Both the position numbers and the translations under genes were made by a program. 64,000 nucleotides of DNA from Pontibacter roseus DSM 17521. GTDB taxonomy: Bacteria > Bacteroidota > Bacteroidia > Cytophagales > Hymenobacteraceae. The DNA lies in assembly GCF_000373265.1 (NCBI RefSeq), contig NZ_KB890765.1:62001-126000 (forward strand), written 5' to 3'. Shown one piece after another: positions 33,585 through 42,880 of the stretch. The notes under the pieces were generated by a model. The model was not told the DNA's origin. It saw only the letters and a program-made list of their open reading frames with translations, and ran no database searches. Numbering within the stretch: the first letter of the stretch is position 1; every line of letters starts with the position of its first letter.

Positions 33585-33614
33585 TTGTGCTGATTTGCTG
33601 AATCGTTACATTTG
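33585..33614 (+). promoter_or_regulatory. Promoter of mraZ and the dcw operon
   Basis: TTG (33585-33587), 19 bases, then TACATTTG (33607-33614), a full match to the Bacteroidota consensus. It is 27 bases beyond the last DnaA box and 39 bases before the mraZ start. MraZ usually represses its own operon through repeats in this region; clear MraZ boxes were not identified. Confidence 0.68.
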
Positions 33615-33653
33615 TATACTCCGAAAACTATACGGATTAAACTGTCGCAACCC

Positions 33654-34121
33654 ATGAACTTCCTGTCTGGCGAATATGAATGCAAGATTGATCCGAAGGG
33701 AAGGTTGGTTTTACCTGCAAAGATAAAATCAAACCTACCGGAGGCGTCGGGCAATCATGTGGTGCTGACAAGAGGCTTCGAGCCCTGTCTGGTGCTCTAC
33801 CCCAAGTCGGAGTGGAAGTCGATTTACGACAAGGTGGCGGGGCTGAATGAGTTCAATGAGGAGTACCGCCACTTCCAGCGCAATTTCTTCCGTGGCAACA
33901 CGGAGATTGAACTGGACGGCACAGGCCGCTTTATCGTGCCCCGCACGATGGCGCGCTTCGCCGATTTGGAGAAAGAGGCGATTGTGGTGGGCTTGGGCAA
34001 CCGCGTGGAGATTTGGAACCCGGACAAGTATGAGGATTTCCTCATCAAGGACCAGCAGAATTTCTCGCAGCTCGCCCAGAAGTTTTTAGGTGACAAGCAG
34101 GAGGAGGAACCACAGGTATAA
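33654..34121 (+). CDS. mraZ: Transcriptional regulator MraZ
   Basis: 155 residues from ATG at 33654 (MNFLSGEYECKIDPKGRLVLP). Two AbrB-like SpoVT domains are seen: DPKGRLVLPAKIK and DGTGRFIVPRTMARFADL. MraZ binds DNA upstream of the dcw operon and controls it. The last codons, CAG GTA TAA, are a copy of the window-wide AGGTATA word. The stop overlaps the rsmH start by one base (TAATG). Confidence 0.96.
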   Translation: MNFLSGEYECKIDPKGRLVLPAKIKSNLPEASGNHVVLTRGFEPCLVLYPKSEWKSIYDKVAGLNEFNEEYRHFQRNFFRGNTEIELDGTGRFIVPRTMARFADLEKEAIVVGLGNRVEIWNPDKYEDFLIKDQQNFSQLAQKFLGDKQEEEPQV

Positions 34122-35023
34122 TGGAGTACCATCGCCCTGTCATGTTGCAAGAGTGTATTGATGCCCTGGCTATTAAGCCCGACGGCATCTATGTGGATGT
34201 CACGTTTGGAGGGGGAGGCCATTCGGCCCTCATTGCCAGCAAGCTTACAACCGGTAAGCTGTACTCGTTCGATCAGGACCGTGATGCCCAGGAGCAGTCA
34301 AAGAAAATCGAAAACCCGGCCTTTACGTTTGTGCGCGCCAACTTCAGGGACCTGAAGAAGTACCTGCGCCTGTACCGCGTGAAGGAGGTGGACGGCATCT
34401 TGGCTGACTTGGGTGTTTCGTCGCATCAGTTCAACGTGGCTGAGCGTGGTTTTTCCACCCGCTTCGACGGCCCGCTGGACATGCGCATGGACCCGGAGGC
34501 AGGCACGCCAGCGAGCGAAATCGTGAACACTTACAGCCAGGAGCAACTGCACCGGCTGTTCGGCATCTACGGCGAAGTGAAAAACGCCAAGACGCTGGCT
34601 AGTGTCATTGTGGCGCAGCGGGCCCGCAAGCCGATTGAGACAATCGGCGACTTCAAGCAGGCCATCAGTTCCTGTACCCCCCGTGGGAAGGAGAACAAAT
34701 ACCTGGCGCAAGTGTTTCAGGCGCTTCGCATTGAAGTGAACGACGAGATGAAGGCGCTGGAGGAGATGCTGGAGCAGGCGGCGGAAATGCTGAAGCCCGG
34801 TGGACGGCTGGTGGTGATGTCCTACCACTCGCTGGAAGACAGGCTGGTGAAGAACTTCATTGCGAAGGGCAAGTTTTTCGGGGAGGTGGAGAAAGACCTG
34901 TTCGGAAACGAGATAAAGCCGCTCGAGGCCGTCAGCCGCAAGCCTATCGTGCCATCAGAGCAGGAGCTCCTGGAAAACAGCCGCTCCCGTAGCGCAAAAC
35001 TTAGAATAGCAGAGAAGAAATAA
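34121..35023 (+). CDS. rsmH: 16S rRNA (cytosine(1402)-N(4))-methyltransferase
   Basis: 300 residues, standard length. Starts EYHRPVMLQECIDAL; SAM-binding motif YVDVTFGGGGHSALI; other family motifs GILADLGVSSHQFN, RGFSTRFDGPLDMRMD and VMSYHSLEDRLVKNF. It methylates N4 of C1402 in 16S rRNA. Second gene of the dcw operon, coupled to mraZ. Confidence 0.97.
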   Translation: MEYHRPVMLQECIDALAIKPDGIYVDVTFGGGGHSALIASKLTTGKLYSFDQDRDAQEQSKKIENPAFTFVRANFRDLKKYLRLYRVKEVDGILADLGVSSHQFNVAERGFSTRFDGPLDMRMDPEAGTPASEIVNTYSQEQLHRLFGIYGEVKNAKTLASVIVAQRARKPIETIGDFKQAISSCTPRGKENKYLAQVFQALRIEVNDEMKALEEMLEQAAEMLKPGGRLVVMSYHSLEDRLVKNFIAKGKFFGEVEKDLFGNEIKPLEAVSRKPIVPSEQELLENSRSRSAKLRIAEKK

Positions 35024-35070
35024 TGAATTAAGAGACAAAGCTAGACTCTAGCTCAATTTAATAATCAACT

Positions 35071-35508
35071 ATGGCTCCTAACCTGATGACGAAGAAAGCT
35101 GCCGTGCCAAAGGGCAATTCGGTGCGCGTGAGGCCAGAGGAGGCGCCGAAGCCGGAGGTGAAGGTGAAAAAGAAGGGCTTCAGCCTGTTCAAGTTGCTGG
35201 ACAGGTATACCAACGTTGATTTCCTGTTTCAGGAAGGAGTGCCTACCAAGTACCTGCCACATGTGCTCTTCCTGACGGGCGTCACGCTCTTCTACATCGG
35301 CAACACCCACTATGCTGAGAAGACCATACGCAAAATAGCCAAACTCAAAATAGAGACAGAAGACCTGCGCGCAGACTACACCACGTTGAAGTCTGACTAC
35401 ATGGAGGCCAGTAAGCAGTCAGAGGTGGCACGCAATGTGGCGCCGCTGGGCCTTGTCGAAAGTTCATCTCCACCCTATCAAGTCATTGTGCCTGTAGATG
35501 AATATTAA
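35071..35508 (+). CDS. ftsL: FtsL-like cell division protein
   Basis: 145 residues. A basic, Pro-rich cytoplasmic N-terminus (about 1-70) is followed by one membrane helix (LPHVLFLTGVTLFYIG) and a periplasmic coiled coil (AEKTIRKIAKLKIETEDLRADYTTLKSDY). Bitopic layout and position between rsmH and ftsI identify it as FtsL; sequence similarity in this family is low. It overlaps ftsI by 11 bases. Confidence 0.85.
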   Translation: MAPNLMTKKAAVPKGNSVRVRPEEAPKPEVKVKKKGFSLFKLLDRYTNVDFLFQEGVPTKYLPHVLFLTGVTLFYIGNTHYAEKTIRKIAKLKIETEDLRADYTTLKSDYMEASKQSEVARNVAPLGLVESSSPPYQVIVPVDEY

Positions 35509-37594
35509 GAAATCCATAGTGATTCGGGTGCGGGTAGCCTTTTTGGTTGTCTGCCTTTTTGCGTGCGCAATTGTCTATAAAATCGTGCAGATACAGTTTC
35601 TGGACGGTTCCAAGTGGAAAGAGATTTCGAAGGAGCGCCGCATCCGTTACCAGCCGGTGCTGGCGACGCGTGGCAACATCTATTCAGACAATGAGAGTAT
35701 CCTGGCTACGTCCCTGCCCTTTTACCGGGTGGCCTTTGACCCGACTATTGCCGATGCCAAGGCCTTCAACGCGGGTGTGGATTCGCTGGGCATGCTGCTG
35801 TCGCGTTTCTACCGCGACCAGTCGCCGGAGTACTACAGCCGCAAGTTGAAGAACGCGCGGCATGCAGGCAGAAGGTATATCCGGTTGAATAGCCGGCAGA
35901 TAAATTACCAGGACAAAAAGCTCATGTCGAGCTGGCCCATTTTTCGGGCTGGTAAGAACAAGGGAGGCGTGATATTCGAGAAGGTGGAGAAGCGCTTCAA
36001 GCCGTTCGGTCTTCTGGCGGAGCGTACCATTGGCTTCATCAACGAAGACAAGAACGGTGCCGGCCTCGAGTTCAGCTTCAACGGTGAATTGGCTGGCAAA
36101 GATGGTGAGGCGCTGTTCGAACGCATCGCCGGCGGCAACAAGCCTATCTACGACGGCACGGAAGTAGCTCCGCTGAATGGCTACGATATCAAGACCACCC
36201 TGGACATCAACCTGCAGGATGTGGCGGAAAACGCCCTCTATAAGGCACTGGTGGAGAAGAACGCGGACTACGGCTGCGTGATTCTGATGGAGGTGAAGAC
36301 AGGTGAAATCAAGGCGATGGCCAACCTGGGCAAAACCAAGGGCGGCTACATCGAAGACTATAATTATGCGGTTGGTAACCAGGGACGTACGGAGCCGGGC
36401 TCAACCTTCAAGCTTGCTTCCATGCTGGCGTTGTTTGAGCATACGAACCAACAGCTGACCGATACGGTGGATACCGGTAACGGAACCTACCGGATAAAGA
36501 ACACCACGATGACCGATGTGAAAATCGGGGGGTATGGCAAAATCACGACGCAGGAGGTGTTTGAGAAATCATCCAACATCGGAGTCGCGAAGCTGATACA
36601 AGAGAACTTCAGCGACAACCCAAAGGCATTTGTGGACTACCTGAACAAGATTGGCCTGGGCAGCACACTCGGTTTCCAGATGGACGGAGAGGCAAGGCCC
36701 TATATCAAGAATCCGCAGGAGAAGAACTGGTATGGCACCACACTCACCTCCATGTCCATTGGGTATGAGATGAAGCTGTCGCCGCTGCAGACGCTGGCGC
36801 TCTACAATGCCGTGGCTAATAACGGGGTGAAGGTGCAGCCCATCATCGTGAAGGAGATTCGGCGCGCAGACCAGGTGCTTCAGACGTTCCAGACGCGTGT
36901 GCTGAATGAGAAAATCGCTTCAGACGAGACCCTGAAGAAAGTAAGGACCATGCTGGAAGGCGTGGTGCAGAACGGAACCGCCAGGAACATCAAAAGTGCC
37001 GATTATAAAGTGGCCGGTAAAACCGGTACAGCCCGCAAGGTGAAGGATGGCAAGTATGTGAAGCTATACTCCACCTCGTTTGCTGGCTATTTCCCGGCAG
37101 ACAATCCCAAGTATAGCTGCATTGTCATCATTGACAGTCCGCGTGGTGTGAACGTGTATGGTGGCGACGTGGCGGCCCCGGTTTTCAAGGAGGTAGCCGA
37201 CAAGGCGTATGCCCGTGACCTGGCCATGCACCAGCCGCTGCAGGCCCGCGTGGTGCCGAACAAGGACAGCCTGCCACGGGTAGAGGCCGGCAGCTTCGAT
37301 GACCTGAGCCTGATTCTCAACCGAATCGGTATCAGCAACCATGGTGTACCTGCGGATGAGGAATGGGTGCGGGTATCGCCGCAAATGCGCTCCTTGAAGT
37401 TCGAGGCTAACCCAGTGATGGGAGGAAAGGTGCCAAACGTAACGGGTATGACGCTGCGCGACGCGCTGTTCATTCTGGGCAACCAACACCTGAAGGTAAG
37501 TGTGGAAGGTGCCGGCAAGCGGGTGGTAAAGCAGTCAGTGGAGCCGGGAGTTGCGGTAGAAAAAGGAAGTAAAATAACGATAGTATTAAGTTGA
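35498..37594 (+). CDS. ftsI: Septal peptidoglycan transpeptidase FtsI (PBP3)
   Basis: 698 residues. N-terminal membrane helix, dimerisation domain with RRIRYQPVLATRGNIYSDN, and the transpeptidase domain with Ser302 in GSTFK, SSN at 358-360 and KTGTA at 508-512. A C-terminal PASTA domain (about 640-698; KVPNVTGMTLRDAL) is present; E. coli FtsI lacks it. It cross-links septal peptidoglycan together with FtsW. Coupled to murE by TGATG. Confidence 0.96.
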   Translation: MNIKKSIVIRVRVAFLVVCLFACAIVYKIVQIQFLDGSKWKEISKERRIRYQPVLATRGNIYSDNESILATSLPFYRVAFDPTIADAKAFNAGVDSLGMLLSRFYRDQSPEYYSRKLKNARHAGRRYIRLNSRQINYQDKKLMSSWPIFRAGKNKGGVIFEKVEKRFKPFGLLAERTIGFINEDKNGAGLEFSFNGELAGKDGEALFERIAGGNKPIYDGTEVAPLNGYDIKTTLDINLQDVAENALYKALVEKNADYGCVILMEVKTGEIKAMANLGKTKGGYIEDYNYAVGNQGRTEPGSTFKLASMLALFEHTNQQLTDTVDTGNGTYRIKNTTMTDVKIGGYGKITTQEVFEKSSNIGVAKLIQENFSDNPKAFVDYLNKIGLGSTLGFQMDGEARPYIKNPQEKNWYGTTLTSMSIGYEMKLSPLQTLALYNAVANNGVKVQPIIVKEIRRADQVLQTFQTRVLNEKIASDETLKKVRTMLEGVVQNGTARNIKSADYKVAGKTGTARKVKDGKYVKLYSTSFAGYFPADNPKYSCIVIIDSPRGVNVYGGDVAAPVFKEVADKAYARDLAMHQPLQARVVPNKDSLPRVEAGSFDDLSLILNRIGISNHGVPADEEWVRVSPQMRSLKFEANPVMGGKVPNVTGMTLRDALFILGNQHLKVSVEGAGKRVVKQSVEPGVAVEKGSKITIVLS

Positions 37595-39060
37595 TGCGAT
37601 TGCTTCAGGACATACTGAAAGACGTGAACGTGCTGGAAAGCCACGGACCGCTTGCTGTGCAAGTGGCAGGAATCACCTTTGATTCCCGTCAGGTGCAGGA
37701 GGGGGTGCTGTTCGTGGCCATGCGCGGGGTGCAGGTGGATGGACATACCTACATGGGCAAAGCTGCTGAAGCAAATGCCGTGGCGATAGTCTGTGAAGAA
37801 CTGCCGGAAGAGCGGTCAACGGGTGTCACCTACATCAAGGTGAAGAACAGTGGCGAGGCGCTCGGGCAGATGGCTGCTGCTTTCTATGGGCATCCTTCCA
37901 GAAAACTGAAACTGATAGGGGTGACCGGCACCAACGGGAAAACAACGTCTGTGACATTACTGCACAAGCTGTTCCGGGAGTTGGGCTACCATGTGGGGCT
38001 AATTTCTACAGTTCAGAACCAGATAGATGAGGAAGTGATTCCGGCCACCCATACCACTCCGGATGCCGTGTCATTGAACGCGCTGCTGGACAAGATGGTG
38101 AAGGCCGGCTGCGCCTATGCCTTCATGGAAGTAAGCTCACATGCCATGGTGCAGCAGCGGGTGGCAGGTATAACCTTCGCCGGCGGGGTGTTCACTAACA
38201 TCACCCACGACCACCTGGACTACCACGGCACGTTCGATGAGTACATCAAGGCGAAGAAATCTTTCTTTGATATGCTGCCAGCCGGTGCATTTGCACTCAT
38301 CAATGCCGACGACAAACGCGGGCCGGTGATGGTGCAGAATACGAAAGCAGAGGCAAAGTACTTCTCACTTCGCAAAGTGACTGACTTCAAGGCGCGCCTG
38401 ATAGACAACACGCTGCAGGGCCTGCACCTCGAGATAGACGGACACGAAATATGGTGCAAACTGATTGGGGCCTTCAACGCCTACAACCTACTGGGAGCCT
38501 ATGGCGTGGCAGTGCTGCTGGACGAAGACCCGGTGGAGGCGCTGACCATCCTGTCCAGCCTGGATACGGCGGCGGGGAGGTTTGACTACATCGTGTCGGA
38601 GACAGAACAGATAACAGGTATAGTGGACTATGCCCATACGCCAGATGCGCTGGAGAACGTGCTCAATACCATTCAGCAAATCCGGACTCCGCTGCAGACG
38701 GTGATAACAGTGGTTGGCTGCGGTGGCAACCGTGACGCGACCAAACGACCGGTTATGGCGGACATCGCCTGCCGCCTGAGCGACAAGGTGATTCTGACTT
38801 CTGACAACCCGCGCTTCGAGGAGCCTCAGGCCATCTTGGAGGACATGCAGAAGGGCGTGAAGCCGCTGGACTTCAAAAAAACGCTGTCGGTGCTGGACAG
38901 GCGGGAAGCGATTCGCACGGCCTGCATGCTGGCTGGCAAAGAAGATATTATACTGGTGGCGGGCAAAGGGCATGAGACTTACCAGGAGATAAAGGGCGTA
39001 AAATACCCGTTTGACGACAAGCAAGTACTGCAGGAGACCCTGCAGCAACTCGGCAAGTAA
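37594..39060 (+). CDS. murE: UDP-MurNAc-tripeptide synthetase MurE
   Basis: 488 residues from ATG at 37594, overlapping the ftsI stop by one base. ATP motif GVTGTNGKTTSV with Lys116, then TPDAVSLN, EVSSHAM and TNITHDHLDYHG. The substrate-selecting loop near the C-terminus reads TSDNPRFEEPQAI; DNPR is the pattern of meso-diaminopimelate-adding enzymes. So the cell wall should contain mDAP. Cytoplasmic. Confidence 0.96.
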   Translation: MRLLQDILKDVNVLESHGPLAVQVAGITFDSRQVQEGVLFVAMRGVQVDGHTYMGKAAEANAVAIVCEELPEERSTGVTYIKVKNSGEALGQMAAAFYGHPSRKLKLIGVTGTNGKTTSVTLLHKLFRELGYHVGLISTVQNQIDEEVIPATHTTPDAVSLNALLDKMVKAGCAYAFMEVSSHAMVQQRVAGITFAGGVFTNITHDHLDYHGTFDEYIKAKKSFFDMLPAGAFALINADDKRGPVMVQNTKAEAKYFSLRKVTDFKARLIDNTLQGLHLEIDGHEIWCKLIGAFNAYNLLGAYGVAVLLDEDPVEALTILSSLDTAAGRFDYIVSETEQITGIVDYAHTPDALENVLNTIQQIRTPLQTVITVVGCGGNRDATKRPVMADIACRLSDKVILTSDNPRFEEPQAILEDMQKGVKPLDFKKTLSVLDRREAIRTACMLAGKEDIILVAGKGHETYQEIKGVKYPFDDKQVLQETLQQLGK

Positions 39061-39111
39061 AAACAAAGCCGATTACGAAAAGAAACCATTTAGTTACAGA
39101 CTATAGATTAA

Positions 39112-40332
39112 ATGCTCTACCACCTCTTTACATACCTTGACCGCGAATTTGACGTGCTGGGAGCGGGTGTATTCCAATACATCTCTTTCAGGGCAGGTAT
39201 GGCGACTCTGGTGTCATTGCTCATTGCTATGATTTTTGGCGGGCGGCTCATCAAGGTGCTGCAGCGCAAGCAGGTAGGCGAGAGTATCCGCGACCTGGGC
39301 TTGGAAGGGCAGATGGAGAAAAAAGGCACACCGACCATGGGTGGTCTCATCATCCTGCTGGCCATTCTGGTGCCGACGCTGCTGTTCGCGCGCCTCGACA
39401 ACATCTACATCCTGCTCATGCTGGTGTCCACGGTATGGCTGGGGCTCATCGGCTTTTTGGATGACTACATCAAGGTGTTCAAGAAGAACAAGGAAGGACT
39501 GGCCGGAAAATTTAAGGTTCTGGGCCAGATTGGCTTAGGAATAATCGTGGGGCTGACGCTATACTTTAACGACGATGTGGTCGTAAGACAGTACATTTTC
39601 ACAGATGGCTCCACCTCGGCAGTCAATGCCACCAGCAAGTGGGTGGACATCAAATCCATGATTACCACCATTCCCTTCCGCAAGAACAACGAACTCGACT
39701 ACTGCAACCTGTTCAGCTTTGCCGGACCGCTTTTCGCGGGTTGGAGCTGTTACCTGTACATCCCGTTCGTGATATTGGTGATAACGGCTGTATCGAACGG
39801 CGCCAACATCACCGACGGCATCGACGGTCTGGCGGCCGGTACTTCTGCCATCATTGGTCTGACGCTGGCCATATTCGCCTGGATTTCCGGTAACACCATC
39901 TTCGCGGACTACCTGGACATCATGTTTATACCGAACTCGGGTGAACTGACCATTTTCTGTCTCGCTTTCGTGGGAGCCTGTGTAGGATTCCTGTGGTACA
40001 ACTCCTACCCGGCGCAGGTGTTCATGGGCGATACCGGCAGTCTCGCCATCGGGGGCATCATCGCGGTGCTGGCCCTGATTGTGCGCAAAGAGCTGCTGAT
40101 TCCAATCCTGTGCGGCATTTTCCTGATAGAGAACCTGTCGGTGATGCTGCAGGTGAGTTATTTCAAGTACACGAAGAAGAAATACGGGGAGGGCCGGCGA
40201 ATCTTCAAGATGTCGCCGCTGCACCACCACTACCAGAAGAACGGCTACCATGAATCCAAAATCGTGTCACGGTTCTGGATTGTGGGCATCATGCTGGCGA
40301 TTTTGACATTGGCAACCCTGAAGCTGCGATAG
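39112..40332 (+). CDS. mraY: Phospho-N-acetylmuramoyl-pentapeptide transferase MraY
   Basis: 406 residues, longer than the ~360 of E. coli, with extra sequence in a loop around 150-200 that is usual for Bacteroidota. About ten membrane helices. Catalytic motifs: [29 protein letters not shown] and [12 protein letters not shown]; the histidine motif SPLHHHYQ is also present. It makes lipid I from UDP-MurNAc-pentapeptide and undecaprenyl phosphate. Confidence 0.96.
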   Translation: MLYHLFTYLDREFDVLGAGVFQYISFRAGMATLVSLLIAMIFGGRLIKVLQRKQVGESIRDLGLEGQMEKKGTPTMGGLIILLAILVPTLLFARLDNIYILLMLVSTVWLGLIGFLDDYIKVFKKNKEGLAGKFKVLGQIGLGIIVGLTLYFNDDVVVRQYIFTDGSTSAVNATSKWVDIKSMITTIPFRKNNELDYCNLFSFAGPLFAGWSCYLYIPFVILVITAVSNGANITDGIDGLAAGTSAIIGLTLAIFAWISGNTIFADYLDIMFIPNSGELTIFCLAFVGACVGFLWYNSYPAQVFMGDTGSLAIGGIIAVLALIVRKELLIPILCGIFLIENLSVMLQVSYFKYTKKKYGEGRRIFKMSPLHHHYQKNGYHESKIVSRFWIVGIMLAILTLATLKLR

Positions 40333-40351
40333 GCTCATTAAAACTGTAAAC

Positions 40352-41695
40352 ATGAAAGTAGCGATACTAGGTGCGGGAGAAAGTGGCGTAGGGGCGGCTT
40401 TGCTGGCTAGGGCGAAGGGGCTGGACGTGTTTGTGTCGGATATGGGGCAGATAAAGGAGGCCTACAAAGCCAAACTGGCGACGGCGGCTATACCTTACGA
40501 GGAAGGTACCCATACCTTTGAGCGGATACTGGAGGCGAAAGAAATCATCAAAAGCCCTGGCATACCTGAAAAGGCCCCTATCATACAGGAAGCGGTGAAG
40601 CGTGGGATTCCGATTATCTCCGAAATCGAGTTTGCTGGCAGGTATACCGATGCCAAGTTCATCTGCATCACCGGCACCAACGGCAAGACCACGACTACGC
40701 TGCTGACTTACCACATGCTCAAGAGCGCAGGTATAGACGTGGGCCTGGCCGGAAACATCGGGGAGAGCCTGGCCGAGAAGGTGATTGAGAACAAACACGC
40801 TTACTACGTGGTGGAACTGAGCAGTTTCCAGCTCGACAACATGTACCAGTTCAAGGCGCACATCGGGGTGCTGCTCAACATCACGCCCGACCACCTGGAC
40901 AGGTATAACTACGAAATGACACAATACGCTGCCTCCAAACTGCGCATCGCGCAGAACATGAGCGGCGCGGACTATTTTATCTACAATGCTGATGATGTTA
41001 ATATCCGTAATGCGTTCGATTCTGCGTCTTTTGGCGGAACCACAGTCCCCTTCACGCTACAAGGGGAACAGAGTGCCAAAGTCTTATTCGAAGGAGACCA
41101 TGTGAAAGTGAACGTGCGATTCTTTGAGGGTGATGTCGATACATCAAAATCCGCCCTTATCGGAAAGCACAACCAATACAATACCATGGCCGCAGTGGCC
41201 GTCGCGAAGCTCATGGGAGTGGAGAACGGGCAGATAGAGCAGGCGCTCGAGACCTTTGAGAACGCTGAGCACCGGCTGCAGCTGGTAGGTATAGCCAAGG
41301 AGGTTTCCTACATCAACGACTCCAAAGCCACCAATGTCGAGGCGGTATGGTACGCGCTGGAGGGCATCAAGCAACCCATCATCTGGATTGCGGGCGGCGT
41401 GGACAAGGGCAACGACTACAGCGCGCTGGAGGAATTGGCCAAGGAGAAGGTGAAAGTGCTCATCTGTCTGGGAAAGGATAATGAGAAGCTGAAGCAGTCC
41501 TTTGGCCGCATCGTGCCCATTATCGCAGAGACGACCTCCATCGAATATGCCGTGCGCCTGAGCCGCTCACTGGCCGTGCCGGGAGACGTAGTGCTGCTGT
41601 CGCCAGCCTGCGCCAGTTTTGACTTGTTTAACAACTACGAGCACCGGGGGCAGCGCTTCCGGGAGGCCGTGGAGAAGATAGTATTGAAGAAATAG
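40352..41695 (+). CDS. murD: UDP-MurNAc-L-alanine--D-glutamate ligase MurD
   Basis: 447 residues. N-terminal Rossmann-like motif VAILGAGESGVGAALLA, ATP motif ICITGTNGKTTTTLL, then VELSSFQLDN and LNITPDHLDRY, and C-terminal YINDSKATNVEAVWYAL and LLSPACASFDLFNNYEHRG. It adds D-Glu to UDP-MurNAc-L-Ala. Cytoplasmic; between mraY and ftsW. Confidence 0.96.
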   Translation: MKVAILGAGESGVGAALLARAKGLDVFVSDMGQIKEAYKAKLATAAIPYEEGTHTFERILEAKEIIKSPGIPEKAPIIQEAVKRGIPIISEIEFAGRYTDAKFICITGTNGKTTTTLLTYHMLKSAGIDVGLAGNIGESLAEKVIENKHAYYVVELSSFQLDNMYQFKAHIGVLLNITPDHLDRYNYEMTQYAASKLRIAQNMSGADYFIYNADDVNIRNAFDSASFGGTTVPFTLQGEQSAKVLFEGDHVKVNVRFFEGDVDTSKSALIGKHNQYNTMAAVAVAKLMGVENGQIEQALETFENAEHRLQLVGIAKEVSYINDSKATNVEAVWYALEGIKQPIIWIAGGVDKGNDYSALEELAKEKVKVLICLGKDNEKLKQSFGRIVPIIAETTSIEYAVRLSRSLAVPGDVVLLSPACASFDLFNNYEHRGQRFREAVEKIVLKK

Positions 41696-41725
41696 CATAA
41701 GCGTACACTTTTAGCCAAAGGTCAC

Positions 41726-42880
41726 ATGATAAAGGGATGGATACAGCAAAACCTGAAAGGGGATGCGGTGCTTTGGGGCATCGTGCTCGCCTTCTCGCTC
41801 ATCAGCGTGTTGGTAGTGTATTCCGCCACAGGCACACTGGCCTATAAGTCGCGGGAGGGAAACACAGAATACTTCCTGTTCAAACACACGTCCCTCATCC
41901 TCATCGGGTTGGCCTTCATGTGGTTTGCCCACAAGGTGAACTACCGCTACTACTCCAGGCTCTCGCTGGTGGCGCTCATCCTGTCGGTGCCCCTGTTGCT
42001 GTTCACCTATTTCTACGGTGCCAATATCAATGAGGCCTCGCGTTGGATTACCATACCTGTGATTAACCAGACCTTCCAGCCTTCGGATTTGGCCAAGCTG
42101 GCGCTCATATCCTACCTGGCGAGCATGCTCTCCAAGAAGCAGCACGTGCTGGATGACTGGAAGCGCAACCTGGTACCCATGTTCCTGTGGACGGGCGGCA
42201 TCTGTGCCCTGATTGCCCTGACCAACACCTCTACGGCGGTGTTACTCTTCATTACCTGCCTGTTGCTGATGTTCATCGGGCGCGTTCCGATGAAGTCGCT
42301 GGCCGCCTTCGTCATCATCGGAGCCATGGCCGGAGGAGCCGCCTTGGCACTAGGTCAGCGTATGGAGACAGCCATCAGCCGTGTGCAGGACTTTATGGAC
42401 CCGACCGAGACAGCCTTCCAGTTGGAACAGTCTTACATTGCCATTGCAACAGGAGGCGTGGTGGGCAAGGGACCCGGCAACAGCGACCAGCGCGATATCC
42501 TGCCGCACCCCTACTCTGACTTCATCTATGCCATCATCCTGGAAGAATATGGATTGATAGGAGGGGTGATTGTCCTGTTCCTATACCTGGCCCTGCTGTA
42601 CCGCGGCCTGGTTACGGTGAGCAAAAGCAACGGAGCGTTTGGTGGACTGCTCTCAGCCGGACTGAGCTTCAGCCTGGTAATACAAGGTATGATTAACATG
42701 GGTGTGGCCGTAGGATTGGGACCGATTACGGGTCTGCCGCTGCCGCTGCTGAGTATGGGAGGCACCTCACTTATTTTTACGGGCATCTCCTTGGGCATCA
42801 TCCTGAGTGTGAGCCGCACCGAAAGCGAACTGGAACGTGCCTCTTTAGGAGCATCTAAAAAAGCGACAGCAAATGCCTAA
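41726..42880 (+). CDS. ftsW: SEDS-family septal glycosyltransferase FtsW
   Basis: 384 residues with about ten membrane helices. SEDS motifs: GANINEASRWITIPVINQTFQPSDLAKL and, in the long loop, LPHPYSDFIYAIILEEYGLIGG, then GLPLPLLSMGGTS. It polymerises lipid II for the septum with FtsI. It overlaps murG by 8 bases. Confidence 0.95.
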   Translation: MIKGWIQQNLKGDAVLWGIVLAFSLISVLVVYSATGTLAYKSREGNTEYFLFKHTSLILIGLAFMWFAHKVNYRYYSRLSLVALILSVPLLLFTYFYGANINEASRWITIPVINQTFQPSDLAKLALISYLASMLSKKQHVLDDWKRNLVPMFLWTGGICALIALTNTSTAVLLFITCLLLMFIGRVPMKSLAAFVIIGAMAGGAALALGQRMETAISRVQDFMDPTETAFQLEQSYIAIATGGVVGKGPGNSDQRDILPHPYSDFIYAIILEEYGLIGGVIVLFLYLALLYRGLVTVSKSNGAFGGLLSAGLSFSLVIQGMINMGVAVGLGPITGLPLPLLSMGGTSLIFTGISLGIILSVSRTESELERASLGASKKATANA

